Source of the DNA: Caecitellus pseudoparvulus
Lineage: Eukaryota; Bigyra: Bicosoecida
Direction of reading: 5' to 3'
Length of the DNA stretch: 64,000 bases
NCBI GenBank assembly: GCA_965644315.1
Contig: CBFFRQ010000062.1
Coordinates: 62,001-126,000 of the forward strand
Positions within the stretch are counted from its first letter, which is position 1. Every line of letters begins with the position of its first letter. The translations under genes and the position numbers were made by a program. Under the pieces are notes generated by a model, which was not told where the DNA came from, made no database searches, and worked only from the letters and a program-made list of their open reading frames with translations. Shown here one piece after another: positions 9,880 to 19,964 of this stretch.

Positions 9880-12261
9880 ATGGCCATGGCGCAGACTGCG
9901 CGTGTTGCGGCGCGCCTGTGGACTTCCAGCATGCAACCCCATGCTGCAGCAGCCCACCATGCAAGGCCCCTCTCGCACCTGGCTTCGCTTCGCGCGCACT
10001 ACCCTGCAGCGCCTGCCGTCGGACTGCCCAGAGCAGCCCCAAGGCAGCCTCTGGCCCTGCAGCGCCACCCCTGCAGCGTGCCCCAACGGGGCGTGCTCAT
10101 GCTGGCCGTGCGCGGAGGCGCCGCCGTCATCGCCGCCCTGGCCGCATACGTCGGCGTGGTGGTGGTGAACCGCATGCGTTTCCGGCAGATGTCCCGCATC
10201 TGGCGCACCCTTGCGGTGCCTGCCGTGAAGCCGCCCCCCTCCCGTGACAGCGGTGCGATGCAGGAGTCCCTGGGCATGTGGCGCGACCTGCCCATCCTGC
10301 AGCGCCCCAACAAGATCCGGTTCCTGCAGAGCCACGTGGCCGCGGAGCCCACGGCGCCCCTGGTGGTCACTGGCCCTGAGGGTGCCGGCAAGACCGGCAT
10401 CATCAAGCAAGTGCTGCTGAACCGCCCCAACACACTGTACCTGGACCTGCGCCAGCACCCCGTCTCGTCAGGGCAGGAGCTGCAGCGCTCCGTCGTCACT
10501 GCTGCGGGGTACTTGCTGCCGCCCTCTGAGCTGGTGGCTCGGGTGGTGTTCCGGGGTGGCGCGGCGGGGAAGTCCCAGCGGTCCGATCTGGCTCGTGGGC
10601 TGGGCACCGTGGCCAGTGTCCTGGAGGCCATGCGCGACGCTGGGGCGGGGCGTGGGCCCACCCCCATCCTGGTCATTGACGAGCTGCAGCACTTCTCCCT
10701 GCCCCACCAGAGCGCGCTGCACCAGCTGCTGCTGGGGCACGCGCCCCCCCCCACCGGCATCGCTGGCAGTGAGAAGGGCGAAGGTGACAAGGCAGGCGGC
10801 GGCAAGGGAGCGGCGGGTGGCGCTGCGCCGCCTGGCAACAGCCTCAGCTCCGACGCCCAGGTGCGCGAGCTGCTGGACTGGTGCATGTACCTCACCTCCA
10901 GCAAACTGGCCCACGTCATCCTGGCAGCCAGCCCGGACGTGGGGGACGCCTTGGACCGCGCGTCAGCGTCCTTTGCCGCGCGGCGGGAGAAGCTGTACTT
11001 CGACTACCCCCGCCGGCGCAGCATGCGCGCCTTCCTGAAGCAAGACATGAACCAGCACCTGGCCCTGCGCGCGGCCATGCTGGCAGAGGGGGCCGGGCGG
11101 CGGGGCACGCCCCCCCCTCAAGACACCTCCTTGCGAGGCCGCCTGCGCAGGGTGCTGGCGGGGCAGCCCCTGGTCATGCCGCAGTACGACGCGTGGACCC
11201 CCCCTGTGGTGGAGGGCGAGGGGGGCTCCCGTCCCCTCACCGTGCAGCCACTGGCTGACTGGGAGGTGGAGGGCCTCATTGACGTGGTGGGGGGGAATCT
11301 GAAGGACATGGCGGCGGTGTGTGCCGCTGTGGCGGAAGGTGGCTCCTGGCAGGAGGTCGCCCAGCGCCTGGTGGCGGACGCAGTGGAGAAGGTGGAAAGC
11401 ACTGGCGAGCGCCTGCTGTCCGGGGGGGTGGTGCTGGGGGAACCCGTGGGCCCCGCGCCCCCCTCCGCCCCTGGCAGCCGGGCAGGGCAGGTGGCTGGCG
11501 CACAGGGCAGCTGGGTCACGACGTACTCTCTGGAGGGCGCCATGCGGTACCTGCGCTTCTTCGACATGATGGGGACGCTGTCCCTGTCTGGGCGCAAGTA
11601 CATCCCCCGGCAGGACCTCGTGAACACGGTGTTCGGGGACGCCTCCCCCGAAATCGACGTGTACGTGGACGCGGGCCTGCTCATGTGCTTCAACCTGACC
11701 TCTGCCACGAAGCTGTTCGGCAAGACTGGCGCAAGCACCCCGCCGCCCAGTCCTGCCTGGGAGGGCGCCGAGACTGGCACGCCCCCCACCCCCACAGACA
11801 CCGTGAACAGTGTGGGCGTGCGAGGCCGGTTTGTGTCTGCCGCCACCCCTCGCCTGCGCGTGGCCTTCGAGGTGGTTCTGGCCGACCCCCGCATACAGGC
11901 CCAGCTGCGCCGTGTGCAGGACCGGGTGCACCTGCATCGCCTCCGGACACGGGAGCAGCGTCTGCTGGAGCAGCAGAAGTTCCTGTCCAAGCAGGAGGGC
12001 GTGCAGGCCTTCCTCTCTGCTGTGGGCAAGGCGGAGGCGGCAGGGAGCGGGGGGGGGGACATCCCCTGCCCCGCCCGCGCAGACCAGCCCCTGCCCCCGG
12101 ACCTACTGTCCGCCACCCGCTCGCAGCTGGCAGAGTCTGTGCAGGAATTGCTGCGAGTGGAGCGGGAGCTGGACGAGGTGTGGTCTGAGCTGCGCGGGGT
12201 GTCCAAGCGCCTGGCACGGGGGATCGTGGAAGCCCCAGTGGGCCCATCCCCCGCCTCCTGA
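9880..12261 (+). CDS. Organelle-targeted P-loop ATPase, membrane-anchored
   Basis: A P-loop NTPase of about 793 residues in one exon. The N-terminus is rich in Ala, Arg, Ser and His and nearly free of acidic residues, as expected of a mitochondrial or plastid transit peptide. A hydrophobic segment follows near residue 80 (GGAAVIAALAAYVGVVVV). Walker A is GPEGAGKTGII (about residue 165) and Walker B is ILVIDELQHF (about 267). The C-terminal part has helical and coiled-coil-like segments (LRTREQRLLEQQKFL). It resembles AAA/STAND ATPases generally; I cannot name an ortholog. ATGs in frame at 9775, 9880 and 9931 are possible. I prefer 9880 because 9775 falls inside the candidate 3'-end signal of the upstream gene. 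Confidence 0.65.
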   Translation: MAMAQTARVAARLWTSSMQPHAAAAHHARPLSHLASLRAHYPAAPAVGLPRAAPRQPLALQRHPCSVPQRGVLMLAVRGGAAVIAALAAYVGVVVVNRMRFRQMSRIWRTLAVPAVKPPPSRDSGAMQESLGMWRDLPILQRPNKIRFLQSHVAAEPTAPLVVTGPEGAGKTGIIKQVLLNRPNTLYLDLRQHPVSSGQELQRSVVTAAGYLLPPSELVARVVFRGGAAGKSQRSDLARGLGTVASVLEAMRDAGAGRGPTPILVIDELQHFSLPHQSALHQLLLGHAPPPTGIAGSEKGEGDKAGGGKGAAGGAAPPGNSLSSDAQVRELLDWCMYLTSSKLAHVILAASPDVGDALDRASASFAARREKLYFDYPRRRSMRAFLKQDMNQHLALRAAMLAEGAGRRGTPPPQDTSLRGRLRRVLAGQPLVMPQYDAWTPPVVEGEGGSRPLTVQPLADWEVEGLIDVVGGNLKDMAAVCAAVAEGGSWQEVAQRLVADAVEKVESTGERLLSGGVVLGEPVGPAPPSAPGSRAGQVAGAQGSWVTTYSLEGAMRYLRFFDMMGTLSLSGRKYIPRQDLVNTVFGDASPEIDVYVDAGLLMCFNLTSATKLFGKTGASTPPPSPAWEGAETGTPPTPTDTVNSVGVRGRFVSAATPRLRVAFEVVLADPRIQAQLRRVQDRVHLHRLRTREQRLLEQQKFLSKQEGVQAFLSAVGKAEAAGSGGGDIPCPARADQPLPPDLLSATRSQLAESVQELLRVERELDEVWSELRGVSKRLARGIVEAPVGPSPAS

Positions 12262-12283
12262 GGCGCTTCGTCGCTGCCGGGGC

Positions 12284-12291
12284 AATGCATT
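12284..12291. terminator. AATGCATT palindrome, candidate shared 3'-end signal
   Basis: The palindrome lies between the convergent stop codons at 12261 (+) and 12299-12301 (-), only 38 nt apart, so the two transcripts almost certainly overlap. Confidence 0.5.
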
Positions 12292-12298
12292 GGTGCAC

Positions 12299-13857
12299 TT
12301 AGAAGGAGCCCCCGGAGATGAAGGTGTCCAGCATGGCAAGGGCGGCAGCGGGCTGGTCGTGGGGCACCATGTGCCCTGCGTCGAACACGCGCAGGAAGTG
12401 CAGGCCCTCGGCGGCCTGGATCGTGCCGGCCTGCTGGCCGCCCACCATCCAGGGCTTGGTGGCAGCTGCGTTGAAGGCAGCCTTGCCAGGCCACTGCAGG
12501 GCCTCAGTCCACGCGTGGTTGCCCAGCCAGTTGCAGATGAAGTCCAGGTCGCCCGCGTACACGAGGACGGGGATCTTGCTGGCCAGGAGGGGCAGGGTGT
12601 CCTGCTGGTAGTTGCGCATCCAGTCGGAGGAGAAGTCCCCGTTCACCTGGTAGTTGCAGCTGGTCCACTCGCCAGACACACCCAGCGTGGCCTGGGTGGC
12701 TGCGGAGTTCAGGAAGGTGTTCACGTTGGTGAAGTTGTAGCAGAGGCCGGGCACGGTGCAGGGCTCCTTGATGTTGTAGGGGTTCAGGCCGGTCTGCTCG
12801 TAGGGGGATAGCTCAGCGTCGTTGCAGACGAACTGGGCCACGCTGCAGACGGAGTGGTCCTGCTGGCACTGGGAGATGAGCTTCACGCAGCCGGGCACGG
12901 CGTTCTGCATCTGCTTGTAGGTGGACAGGTCCACGACGGGGTGGCCAATCTTGGAGATGGAGTAGTTGTACGCCATCTCGGGGTAGTACTTGTACTGCAC
13001 CTCGGGGTCCGTCAGGCCGTTGCCCATGGCCAGGCCAGCCAGGTTGATGTGGATGTCGCCGGGGGCCAGGGCCTGGTTGCCCTGGTAAATGCCGTTGGCA
13101 GTGGCGGGCGCGTAGTGTCCGCCGTACGACTCGCCGATGACGAAGAAGGGGTTGTCAGCCAGCTCGGGGTGTGCCTTGAAGAAGCCCTGCAGGAAGGCGT
13201 ACATGTCGGCGGCCACCATGGCCTCGTCGCTGTCGTTCTCCTCGCCAGTGCTGAAGCCCACGCCAGCGGGCTGGTCGATGTACAGCAAGTTCGCGTTGGT
13301 GTTCCAGGAGTAGGGGTTGGGCACAGTGCCATCCCCAGCTGGGTTGGCGTGGCAGGGGCCGTTTTCGAACAGCCTGTGAGGGGCGAAGGGGGGCGTGCCA
13401 GTGCGGCTTGCGGAAGGCGGCGCAGACTGGACCTCCTTGTTCCTCAGCCCACGGCCGCCGCCAGCGCAACGACACTCACAGTGCCAGCTCGGAGCTGCAG
13501 CCAGGCCCACCGGTCATCCACAGGACACTGTGCAGGTAAGGGGGTGGTGGCAAGTGCAGCACGTGCAAACGGTGCCACAAGCGAGGCAGGGCGGGGCACC
13601 GCCGCCTCCCCCAGCGCGGGCGTGGCAGGTGCAGTGCACTTCACTACGCACACAGGGTCGTCTGCGGGGTTGTTCTGGCTGTCAAAACCCCAGTAAAAGT
13701 AGTGCTTGGAGTCATCGTCGATGTCCACGTAGCCGGCGTAGGAGTTCACGTCCGTGCAGAGGCCGGTGACGTTGCGCTCCCCGCGCAGCGTAGCGATGGG
13801 ACGCGCAGCGACAGCTGCCACCGCCGTGGCGGCGAGGATTGCGGCAAGAGTACGCAT
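12299..13857 (-). CDS. Serine carboxypeptidase, S10 family, carboxypeptidase Y-like
   Basis: A vacuolar or secreted peptidase removing C-terminal residues at acidic pH. Exons 13857-13652, 13527-13480 and 13373-12299 splice in phase to 442 residues. Residues 1-18 form a signal peptide (MRTLAAILAATAVAAVAA). The oxyanion region reads VLWMTGGPGCSSE and spans the tiny 48-nt second exon. The nucleophile is S167 in GESYGGHYAPA. The Asp lies in YAGDLDFICNW and the His in FDAGHMVPHDQP, both very close to yeast carboxypeptidase Y, including the FICNW cysteine. Several NxT/S sites suggest glycosylation. All catalytic residues are present, so activity is expected. The propeptide appears short. Confidence 0.93.
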
Positions 13858-14188
13858 GGCTGACGAGTGGTGTGGCCTAGTAGAAGTCACACAGTGCTCG
13901 TGGGGATGGGCGTGTTTTGGGGATTGTCGCAGGCAGCTCAAAGGTTTCCGGCGCCGCTCGTCCCGGTGTCTTGCTGGAGGGGGTCTTCAGCCCCTTTCAG
14001 TTGGACACCCGAGTGTCCGGGAACTGGACTTCGGCCAGTTCTTGCACCTTCTTCAAGGGCCTCAGTGAATGACGCCTTCTGGCCCGCCGCAGCGCTTCGT
14101 GGGAAGACCTTTCATAGTTGGTGCATGACGAGAGGATCAGGGTAAGATAGGCAGCATTCCCAGCGGGAGGAGGTCTTTAACAAGGCAA
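13858..14188. other. Divergent intergenic region
   Basis: This 331-bp region lies between the divergent starts of the carboxypeptidase and the UTP20-like gene. No gene or named element is seen. A GGTAAGAT near 14131 could be a donor of a non-coding 5' exon, unproven. Confidence 0.4.
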
Positions 14189-15835
14189 ATGCCCATGTTC
14201 GAAGAGAAATCGACACATGAGCGGGGGAGCGATGGGTCAGCCCTGGCGCCTGAGCCGGAGGGCGTGCAGGAGGCACAGGCGAGTGACGCTGCCTCGGCAG
14301 CTATGCGGCACGCTCTGCACCTGGAGGAGGACGCCGCAGCGGCGGATGATGGCGATGGTGATGGGAGTGATGTGGAGGATGCCGCGGCGGCAGAGGGGAG
14401 CAGTCTGGCGTTGCTGGGTGCGGCGAGTGAGTCGGGGCAGGCCAGTGCGCCTGACAGCGCACGTGCCGTGCCGAGTGGAGTGGCAGGTGGCGGCGGAGAG
14501 CTGGAGGGCGACGACAGTGATGCCAGCGGTGACGGGGACGTGGACAGGAGGGGGCGTGTGGTGACGCCTGCCGTGGCTGCGCGGCGTGCGGCTCAGGCGA
14601 AGGCCCGCAAGGCTGCCGCAGCCCTGCCGTGGGACACGGCGTACCACGCCTGCACCTTCCTGCAGCGTCTGTGGGAGGCACATGCCCGTGTGCTGAGTGA
14701 GGCAGCGGCTGGTGCTGGTGGCAGTGGCAGTGGTGGTGGGCCTTCCAGCGGCCCGAAGCGGCGGCGCAAGGCAGGGAAGGCGCAGGAATCTGACGCCACC
14801 ACCACTGCTGCCACGCTACACAGTGCGCTGTGAACGTCCCTGGATGCTCTGACCGACATCATGGTGTTCCCTTCCACGTGGGTGCGGGCTGCAGCAGCCA
14901 GGTGGCAGGGCGCCGTCCTGAACACCGTGGCAGTGGCGAGCGTGTGGAGCTGCCCCCCACCACCTGGCGTGGTGGCGTGGCTTGCTGGGGATGAGCGCCT
15001 GTTCGCCCTGGCCCGGGCAGCCTGTGTGGAGCTGGCGGACGGGACGCTGAGCAGGGAGCAGGGCACGGCTCTGGCGCCGGTGCTGCTGTTCACGGCGGTG
15101 GGGCTGTACGACACGACGCCGCCCAGCTCCCGCAACACCATCCCGCCCCACCTTGCCGAGCGCACGGCTCGCTTGGCCGGCAAGTGCACCCTGCTCGTGG
15201 GTGGCGTGGAGGTGGTGGGCAGCAAGGCGGTGCAGCGTGACAGCCCGCCCTCCACACACACCGCCCACGACGACGACGGTGGTGCGCGGGACCCGCTGTT
15301 CTGGTTGCTGCAGCGCCTCAGCAACACGGCAGTGCACAAGGGCGGGCCGGCGGCCACCACGGCGCTGAAAGTGTTCGGGGCCATGGCTGGGCACTTGACG
15401 CAGGCAGACCTGCAGCGCTACGTGGTGCAAGTGGCGCGGGCAGTGTTCCGGACTGTGCAGGCGGCAGAGCACGTGGCCAGCGACCCCCGCCTGGCCGACG
15501 CGCCATCCTGGTCAGAGAAAGGCCAGCAGGCGGCCGCTGCAGCGGAGGCAGGCACCTTGACGTCGGAGGTCATGGAGGCTGTGCAGGCTGCCATGGGCGC
15601 AGATGTGTTCCTGGCGGCATACAACGGCGAGCGGCGGGCCGGGGCGGCGGCGAAGGAGCGGCGGGCGAAGCAGGTGGCGAAGGAGGCGGTGGTGAACTCG
15701 GCAGCAGCTGCAGGGTGTTGGGGGAGGAGGGCGCAGGTGAAGAAGCGCCACGTGGCGAAGCGCATGGACAAGTTGAAGGTGCTGCGAGGCGGTAGGAAGG
15801 GCAGGAAGCGTGCGAGAGAGGAGCGAGAGGCGTGA
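14189..15835 (+). CDS. UTP20 C-terminal-domain protein with in-frame TGA
   Basis: The 3' part resembles the C-terminal end of UTP20, a very large HEAT-repeat protein of the SSU processome: VFPSTWVRAAAARWQGAVL, KVFGAMAGHLTQADLQRYVV, and a lysine/arginine-rich tail ending KRAREEREA. Full-length UTP20 has over 2,000 residues, yet at most 549 codons fit here because the divergent carboxypeptidase begins at 13857. The first 210 codons are acidic and disordered, then helical (FLQRLWEAHARVLSE). A TGA at 14831-14833 interrupts the frame just before the conserved part. Either translation starts at the ATG at 14861, or the TGA is a nonsense mutation or sequence error, or a 72-bp GTGCGC...CAG intron (14823-14894, phase-consistent) removes it along with the WVR motif. 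Function is uncertain. Confidence 0.5.
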
Positions 15836-15862
15836 GAGGGTTTGGTGAGTGGAGGGTAGTGT

Positions 15863-15868
15863 AATGCA
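15863..15868 (+). terminator. AATGCA element after stop codon
   Basis: AATGCA lies 28 nt after the stop at 15835. Confidence 0.35.
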
Positions 15869-16006
15869 GGTGTGGGAGCGGGGGATGTGTGCATGCTGGT
15901 GAGGTGCGTTGGTGTGTCGTGTGAGGTGGATCGTGATGTGGTGTGTGCGTGTGCGGAGGAGTGGCGGGTGTGCTGGATTGAGGTGGCGGCCAGGTTTGCC
16001 TCATGG

Positions 16007-16012
16007 TGCATT
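16007..16012 (-). terminator. AATGCA element (minus strand)
   Basis: On the minus strand AATGCA lies 24 nt after the stop of the ankyrin gene. This convergent pair uses two separate elements rather than one palindrome. Confidence 0.35.
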
Positions 16013-16035
16013 GGCCTGTACTTGACGCCTGGGGA

Positions 16036-19000
16036 TCAAATCAATTCTTTCAAGCTCTCAAACTTGATGGCTTGCTGCCTCACGCTTTCTGGGATCCTGC
16101 GAACGCCTGTCAGACCCAGCAGCACACGCACGATGTCTATGTGGCCATTGGCACATGCTTTTCGAAAGGCCGCTTCAGGCCCACGCCTATCCGCCGCGTG
16201 TACATCCACTTCCCGCGCCCCAGTGAGGCCCAGCAGCACACGCACGATGTCTGCGCGGCCATTGGCACATGCGTCTCGGAGGGCGGCCTCAGGTCCACGC
16301 CTATCCGCCGCGTGCACATCCACTGCCCGGTCACCAGTCAGGCCCAGCAGCTCACGCACAATGTCTGTGTGGCCCATGGTGCATGCCCATCGGAAGGCGG
16401 CCTCAGGTCCATGCCCATCCGCCGCATGCACGTCCACTTCCCGCGCCCCAGTGAGGCCCAGCAGCTCACGCACGATCTCGAGCTGGCCCCTGGCGCATGC
16501 CCATTGGAAGGCGGCTTCAGGTCCATCTCTATTCGCCGCATGTACATCCACTTCCCGCTCCCCAGTCAGGGCTAACAGCTCACGCACGATGTCTGTGTGG
16601 CCATTGCGGTATGCCCCTCGGAAGCCGGCCTCAGGTCCATCCCCATCCATCGCATGCACGTCCACTTCCCGCGCTCCAGTGAGGCCCAGCAGCTCACGCA
16701 CAATATCTGTGTGGCCCATGGTGCATGCCTCTCGGAAGCCGGCCTCAGGTCCATCTCTATTCGCCGCGTGTACATCCACTTCCCGCGCTCCAGTGAGGCC
16801 CAGCAGCACACGCACGATGTCTGTGTGGCCATTGGCACATGCGTCTCGGAAGGCGGCCTCAGGCCCACCCCCATTCGCCACATGCACGTCCACTTCCCGC
16901 GCTCCAGTGAGGCCCAGCAGCTCACGCACAATATCTGTGTGGCCCATGGTGCATGCCTCTCGGAAGCCGGCCTCAGGTCCATCTCTATTCGCCGCGTGTA
17001 CATCCACTTCCCGCGCTCCAGTGAGGCCCAGCAGCACACGCACGATGTCTATGTGGCCATTGGCACATGCTTTTCGAAAGGCCGCTTCAGGCCCACGCCT
17101 ATCCGCCGCGTGTACATCCACTTCCCGCGCACCAGTGAGGCCCAGCAGCACACGCACGATGTCTGCGCGGCCATTGGCACATGCGTCTCGGAAGGCGGCC
17201 TCAGGTCCACCCCCATTCGCCACATGCACGTCCACTTCCCGCGCCCCAGTGAGGCCCAGCAGCTCACGCACAATGTCTGTGTGGCCCATGGTGCATGCCC
17301 ATCGGAAGGCGGCCTCAGGTCCATGCCCATCCGCCGCATGCACGTCCACTTCCCGCGCCCCAGTGAGGCCCAGCAGCTCACGCACGATCTCGAGCTGGCC
17401 CCTGGCGCATGCCCATTGGAAGGCGGCCTCAGGTCCATGCCCATCCATCGCATGCACGTCCACTTCCCGCTCCCCAGTGAGGCCCAGCAGCTCACGCACG
17501 ATGTCGATGTGGCCATGTAAGCATGCCCATCGGAACGCAGCTTCTGGCCCCGCACTGCGAACATACTGCACGACCTCAAGACTTCCCTTCACGTGCACAT
17601 CCACAGCCCCACCCCCCGTCAATGCAAGCAGCTCACGCACTCTCTCGAGTTTTCCATACTTGCACGCTGCTACAAACGCTGTGGTGTTTTCCTCACTGAA
17701 CTTCACTTGCCCAGGGGCGTGCCCTACCTGCTCCTGACCTGCCGCAGCAGATTTCTGCAATCGATCAAGCACACTCCGCACAGCACTCTCCACACTTGGC
17801 AGGCGCCCCAATCCACCCCCAGTTCCTTCATACGCAATCGCATATGCACTCATGCAACAACCACTCCCTCCTCGCCCCAACACCTCCAACACGCTCGATA
17901 ATCCGTGCCCACCACCTTCACCACTTCCCACGAAGCTTGAAACAACGCCAGATCCGCCACCCAACGCACCACCTGCCACTCCAAGCACCTCACGCAGCAC
18001 ACTCAACACACCGCCACCCTTCACATCAACGCTGCCGCCATTAGTGCGACCTGTGCCCCACACACCCCCACATGCACTCAACACCACCTCACACCCACCC
18101 CCATCCACCGCCCCCACCAGATCACCCACACTGCCGCTCCCCACACCCACCACAACGAAGCTCCCCACACCCACACCACTCACATCCACTCCACACGCCT
18201 CAGCCACAGCACACACACCCAGCACCCTCACAGCCACGCGCTGCTTCACATCCAGCCCAACATCGCCCCAAGCTTCATCCTCCAGGAACACCCTCAGCGG
18301 CCACCCCGCCTTGCACTGCACCTGCACTGTAACACTGCTTCTCTCGCCAACCGGCTCATCAGCCCTGCCGCCTCCACAAATGTGATTCAACGCTGCCCTG
18401 TACGGAGTCTGTGCCATCCGCGGCAGTCCATGGGCGATGCGAGCCGCTTCGCCACGCTTCACGGCGCCAACACTCGTGGCAAGCGCCCTCGCACCCGCCT
18501 TCACACTTGCCGCCCACTGCTCTACATCCCCAGCTCCACCAACATCCTCATCCACGATCTCGCTCCGCCCACTGTACACACTCACACCCTTGCTGTTCAG
18601 GCACTCTAAGCCGCCCGACAAGTCCAAGCCACCCACAGCCCTCACCTTCCGACCACTCATCACCGGCGCACACCCTAACAGCCCCCGCAGCTCCTCCACT
18701 GCACTCGCAGCACACTCCAAGTGCACCGCAGCACTCTCACTCCTCAGATCGCCTGCCGCCTCGCCTCGCAGCCAACCAGCCTGCTGCCGCATGCCAGCCA
18801 GAGCCGCCTCCGCCGCCGACACGCCACCGGCATCATGTGTGAGCGGACTACTGTCACCAGCCACACCCACACCCGCCGCTTCGAAGCCTTGCCACCATCG
18901 CGTCAGGTCAGCCAGCGCACCCTCTACGTTTACACCGCCCCGCACACTGCCCCAAGCACCCACAATGGCGCCCCACACTGCGCCCCCCTCCGGCACTGCA

Positions 19001-19486
19001 CCGGCACTCACACCAGATGCCGCCTGATGCAGCACATCCACCGCACAGAAGCACCGGAACGACAGGTACTGCAGCGCAGCACACACGTCATCCCGCTCAC
19101 GCTGCCCCGCCAACGCCCCAGCCTGCTCCAACAGCGCACCCCCCGCATCACGCAGTGCGCCCTCCAGCTCCACCAGGCCCATGGCACATGGGGCGACGTC
19201 GTCTGCAGCAGGCGTCTCGCCACGCCCAATGGCTGCCAGTCCTCGCAGTGCTGGGCCGTGCTCCATGACGCTGCCCGGCAGGCACTGCATCTTGCGCAAG
19301 CATGCCGCCACCACCTCAGCCTGCGTGTCGTCAACGCCTGCAGTGGGTGCTACTTTGCCCTCGATGGCTTGTCCTGTTGCTGCTGCCTGTGGTGGAGGGA
19401 GGGGCAGGGCGCTGCGTGCTGTGAGAGACACGCTCTGTCGCAAGTGCTGGCGAGAGCCAGGCGCGATGACCACGCCCACGCACCAT
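16036..19486 (-). CDS. Ankyrin-repeat protein with long unknown N-terminal region
   Basis: The C-terminal 500 residues contain one degenerate and 13 near-identical 38-residue ankyrin-type repeats, each like GPEAAFRWACTMGHTDIVRE followed by LLGLTGAREVDVHAADG. They presumably form a protein-binding solenoid. The N-terminal 600 residues match nothing I know; they include a Gly/Val-rich stretch (GVDVSGVGVGSFVVVGVGSG) and Ala-rich helices. My preferred model starts with ATG at 19486-19484 as the only coding part of exon 1, followed by a 97-bp intron (19387-19483, donor GTGCGTG, acceptor CACAG), then 19386-16036: 1,117 residues. Without that intron the frame opens at an ATG at 19533 (1,165 residues). 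Codon choice in the N-terminal part is GTG/GGT-rich, unlike neighbouring genes. Confidence 0.75.
16105..17550 (-). repeat. Tandem 114-bp ankyrin-coding repeats (12 full plus 1 partial)
   Basis: Thirteen units of 114 bp (38 codons) run without spacers. Units 2-5 and 10-13 are copies of each other, offset by 912 bp (8 units); for example the stretch starting near 16141 reappears near 17053. Around 16718 and 16946 another near-identical stretch recurs at an offset of 228 bp (2 units). This implies recent duplication of multi-unit blocks. Confidence 0.9.
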
Positions 19487-19951
19487 GGCGATGGATGGCA
19501 GGGGTTCTGACCAGGTGTAGCAGTGCTGTACAACTAGCTCCTGCGGGGTGGATGCAGTCGGCGCCTGTGTTTGTGTGGCGGAGAGGCGCTGTCGCAGTTG
19601 ACTTGTGCGGGTGCAACTTCCGCACTTACACCAGAGCATGCTCACCTGTGGCGGCCAAAAATGAAGACAAGGCACCAGGCACGATGATGTGCAGATGTGC
19701 AGTGACACCACAGGTGTGTATGGGAAAGATTTGAGGTGCGTTTTGGTGTCAAGCATCTCAAATTGTGTCCCGCTCCGCTCGGTGGGGTGCGCGGCATAAC
19801 AACAAAAAGGGTTGCAGAAAGAGCATCCCGGACACCCCTGACATCCCTGCTACCGGGGCGCACACTCTTGCCCCGCGGCAGCCACGCCTCTCGCGCTGCT
19901 GCCGACACCAGCCCTGCCACGCAGCCCCACCGGGGAGCCCGCACAACGCAC
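19487..19951. other. Intergenic region upstream of the ankyrin gene
   Basis: About 465 bp between the ankyrin gene start (-) and the 3' end of the next minus-strand gene. It should carry the ankyrin promoter. I see no supported coding exon. Confidence 0.4.
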
Positions 19952-19957
19952 TGCATT
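19952..19957 (-). terminator. AATGCA element (minus strand)
   Basis: AATGCA on the minus strand lies 7 nt after the stop of the EF-hand gene. Confidence 0.35.
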
Positions 19958-19964
19958 GGCCGCC

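Noticed and set aside
16105-17550. CRISPR-like array
   Set aside because: The units abut without unique spacers, are 114 bp long and encode an ankyrin solenoid in frame.
15872-17737. A 621-codon open frame on the plus strand
   Set aside because: It is the antisense of the ankyrin repeats. Because the repeat unit is 114 bp (divisible by three), a stop-free antisense frame in one unit is stop-free in all.
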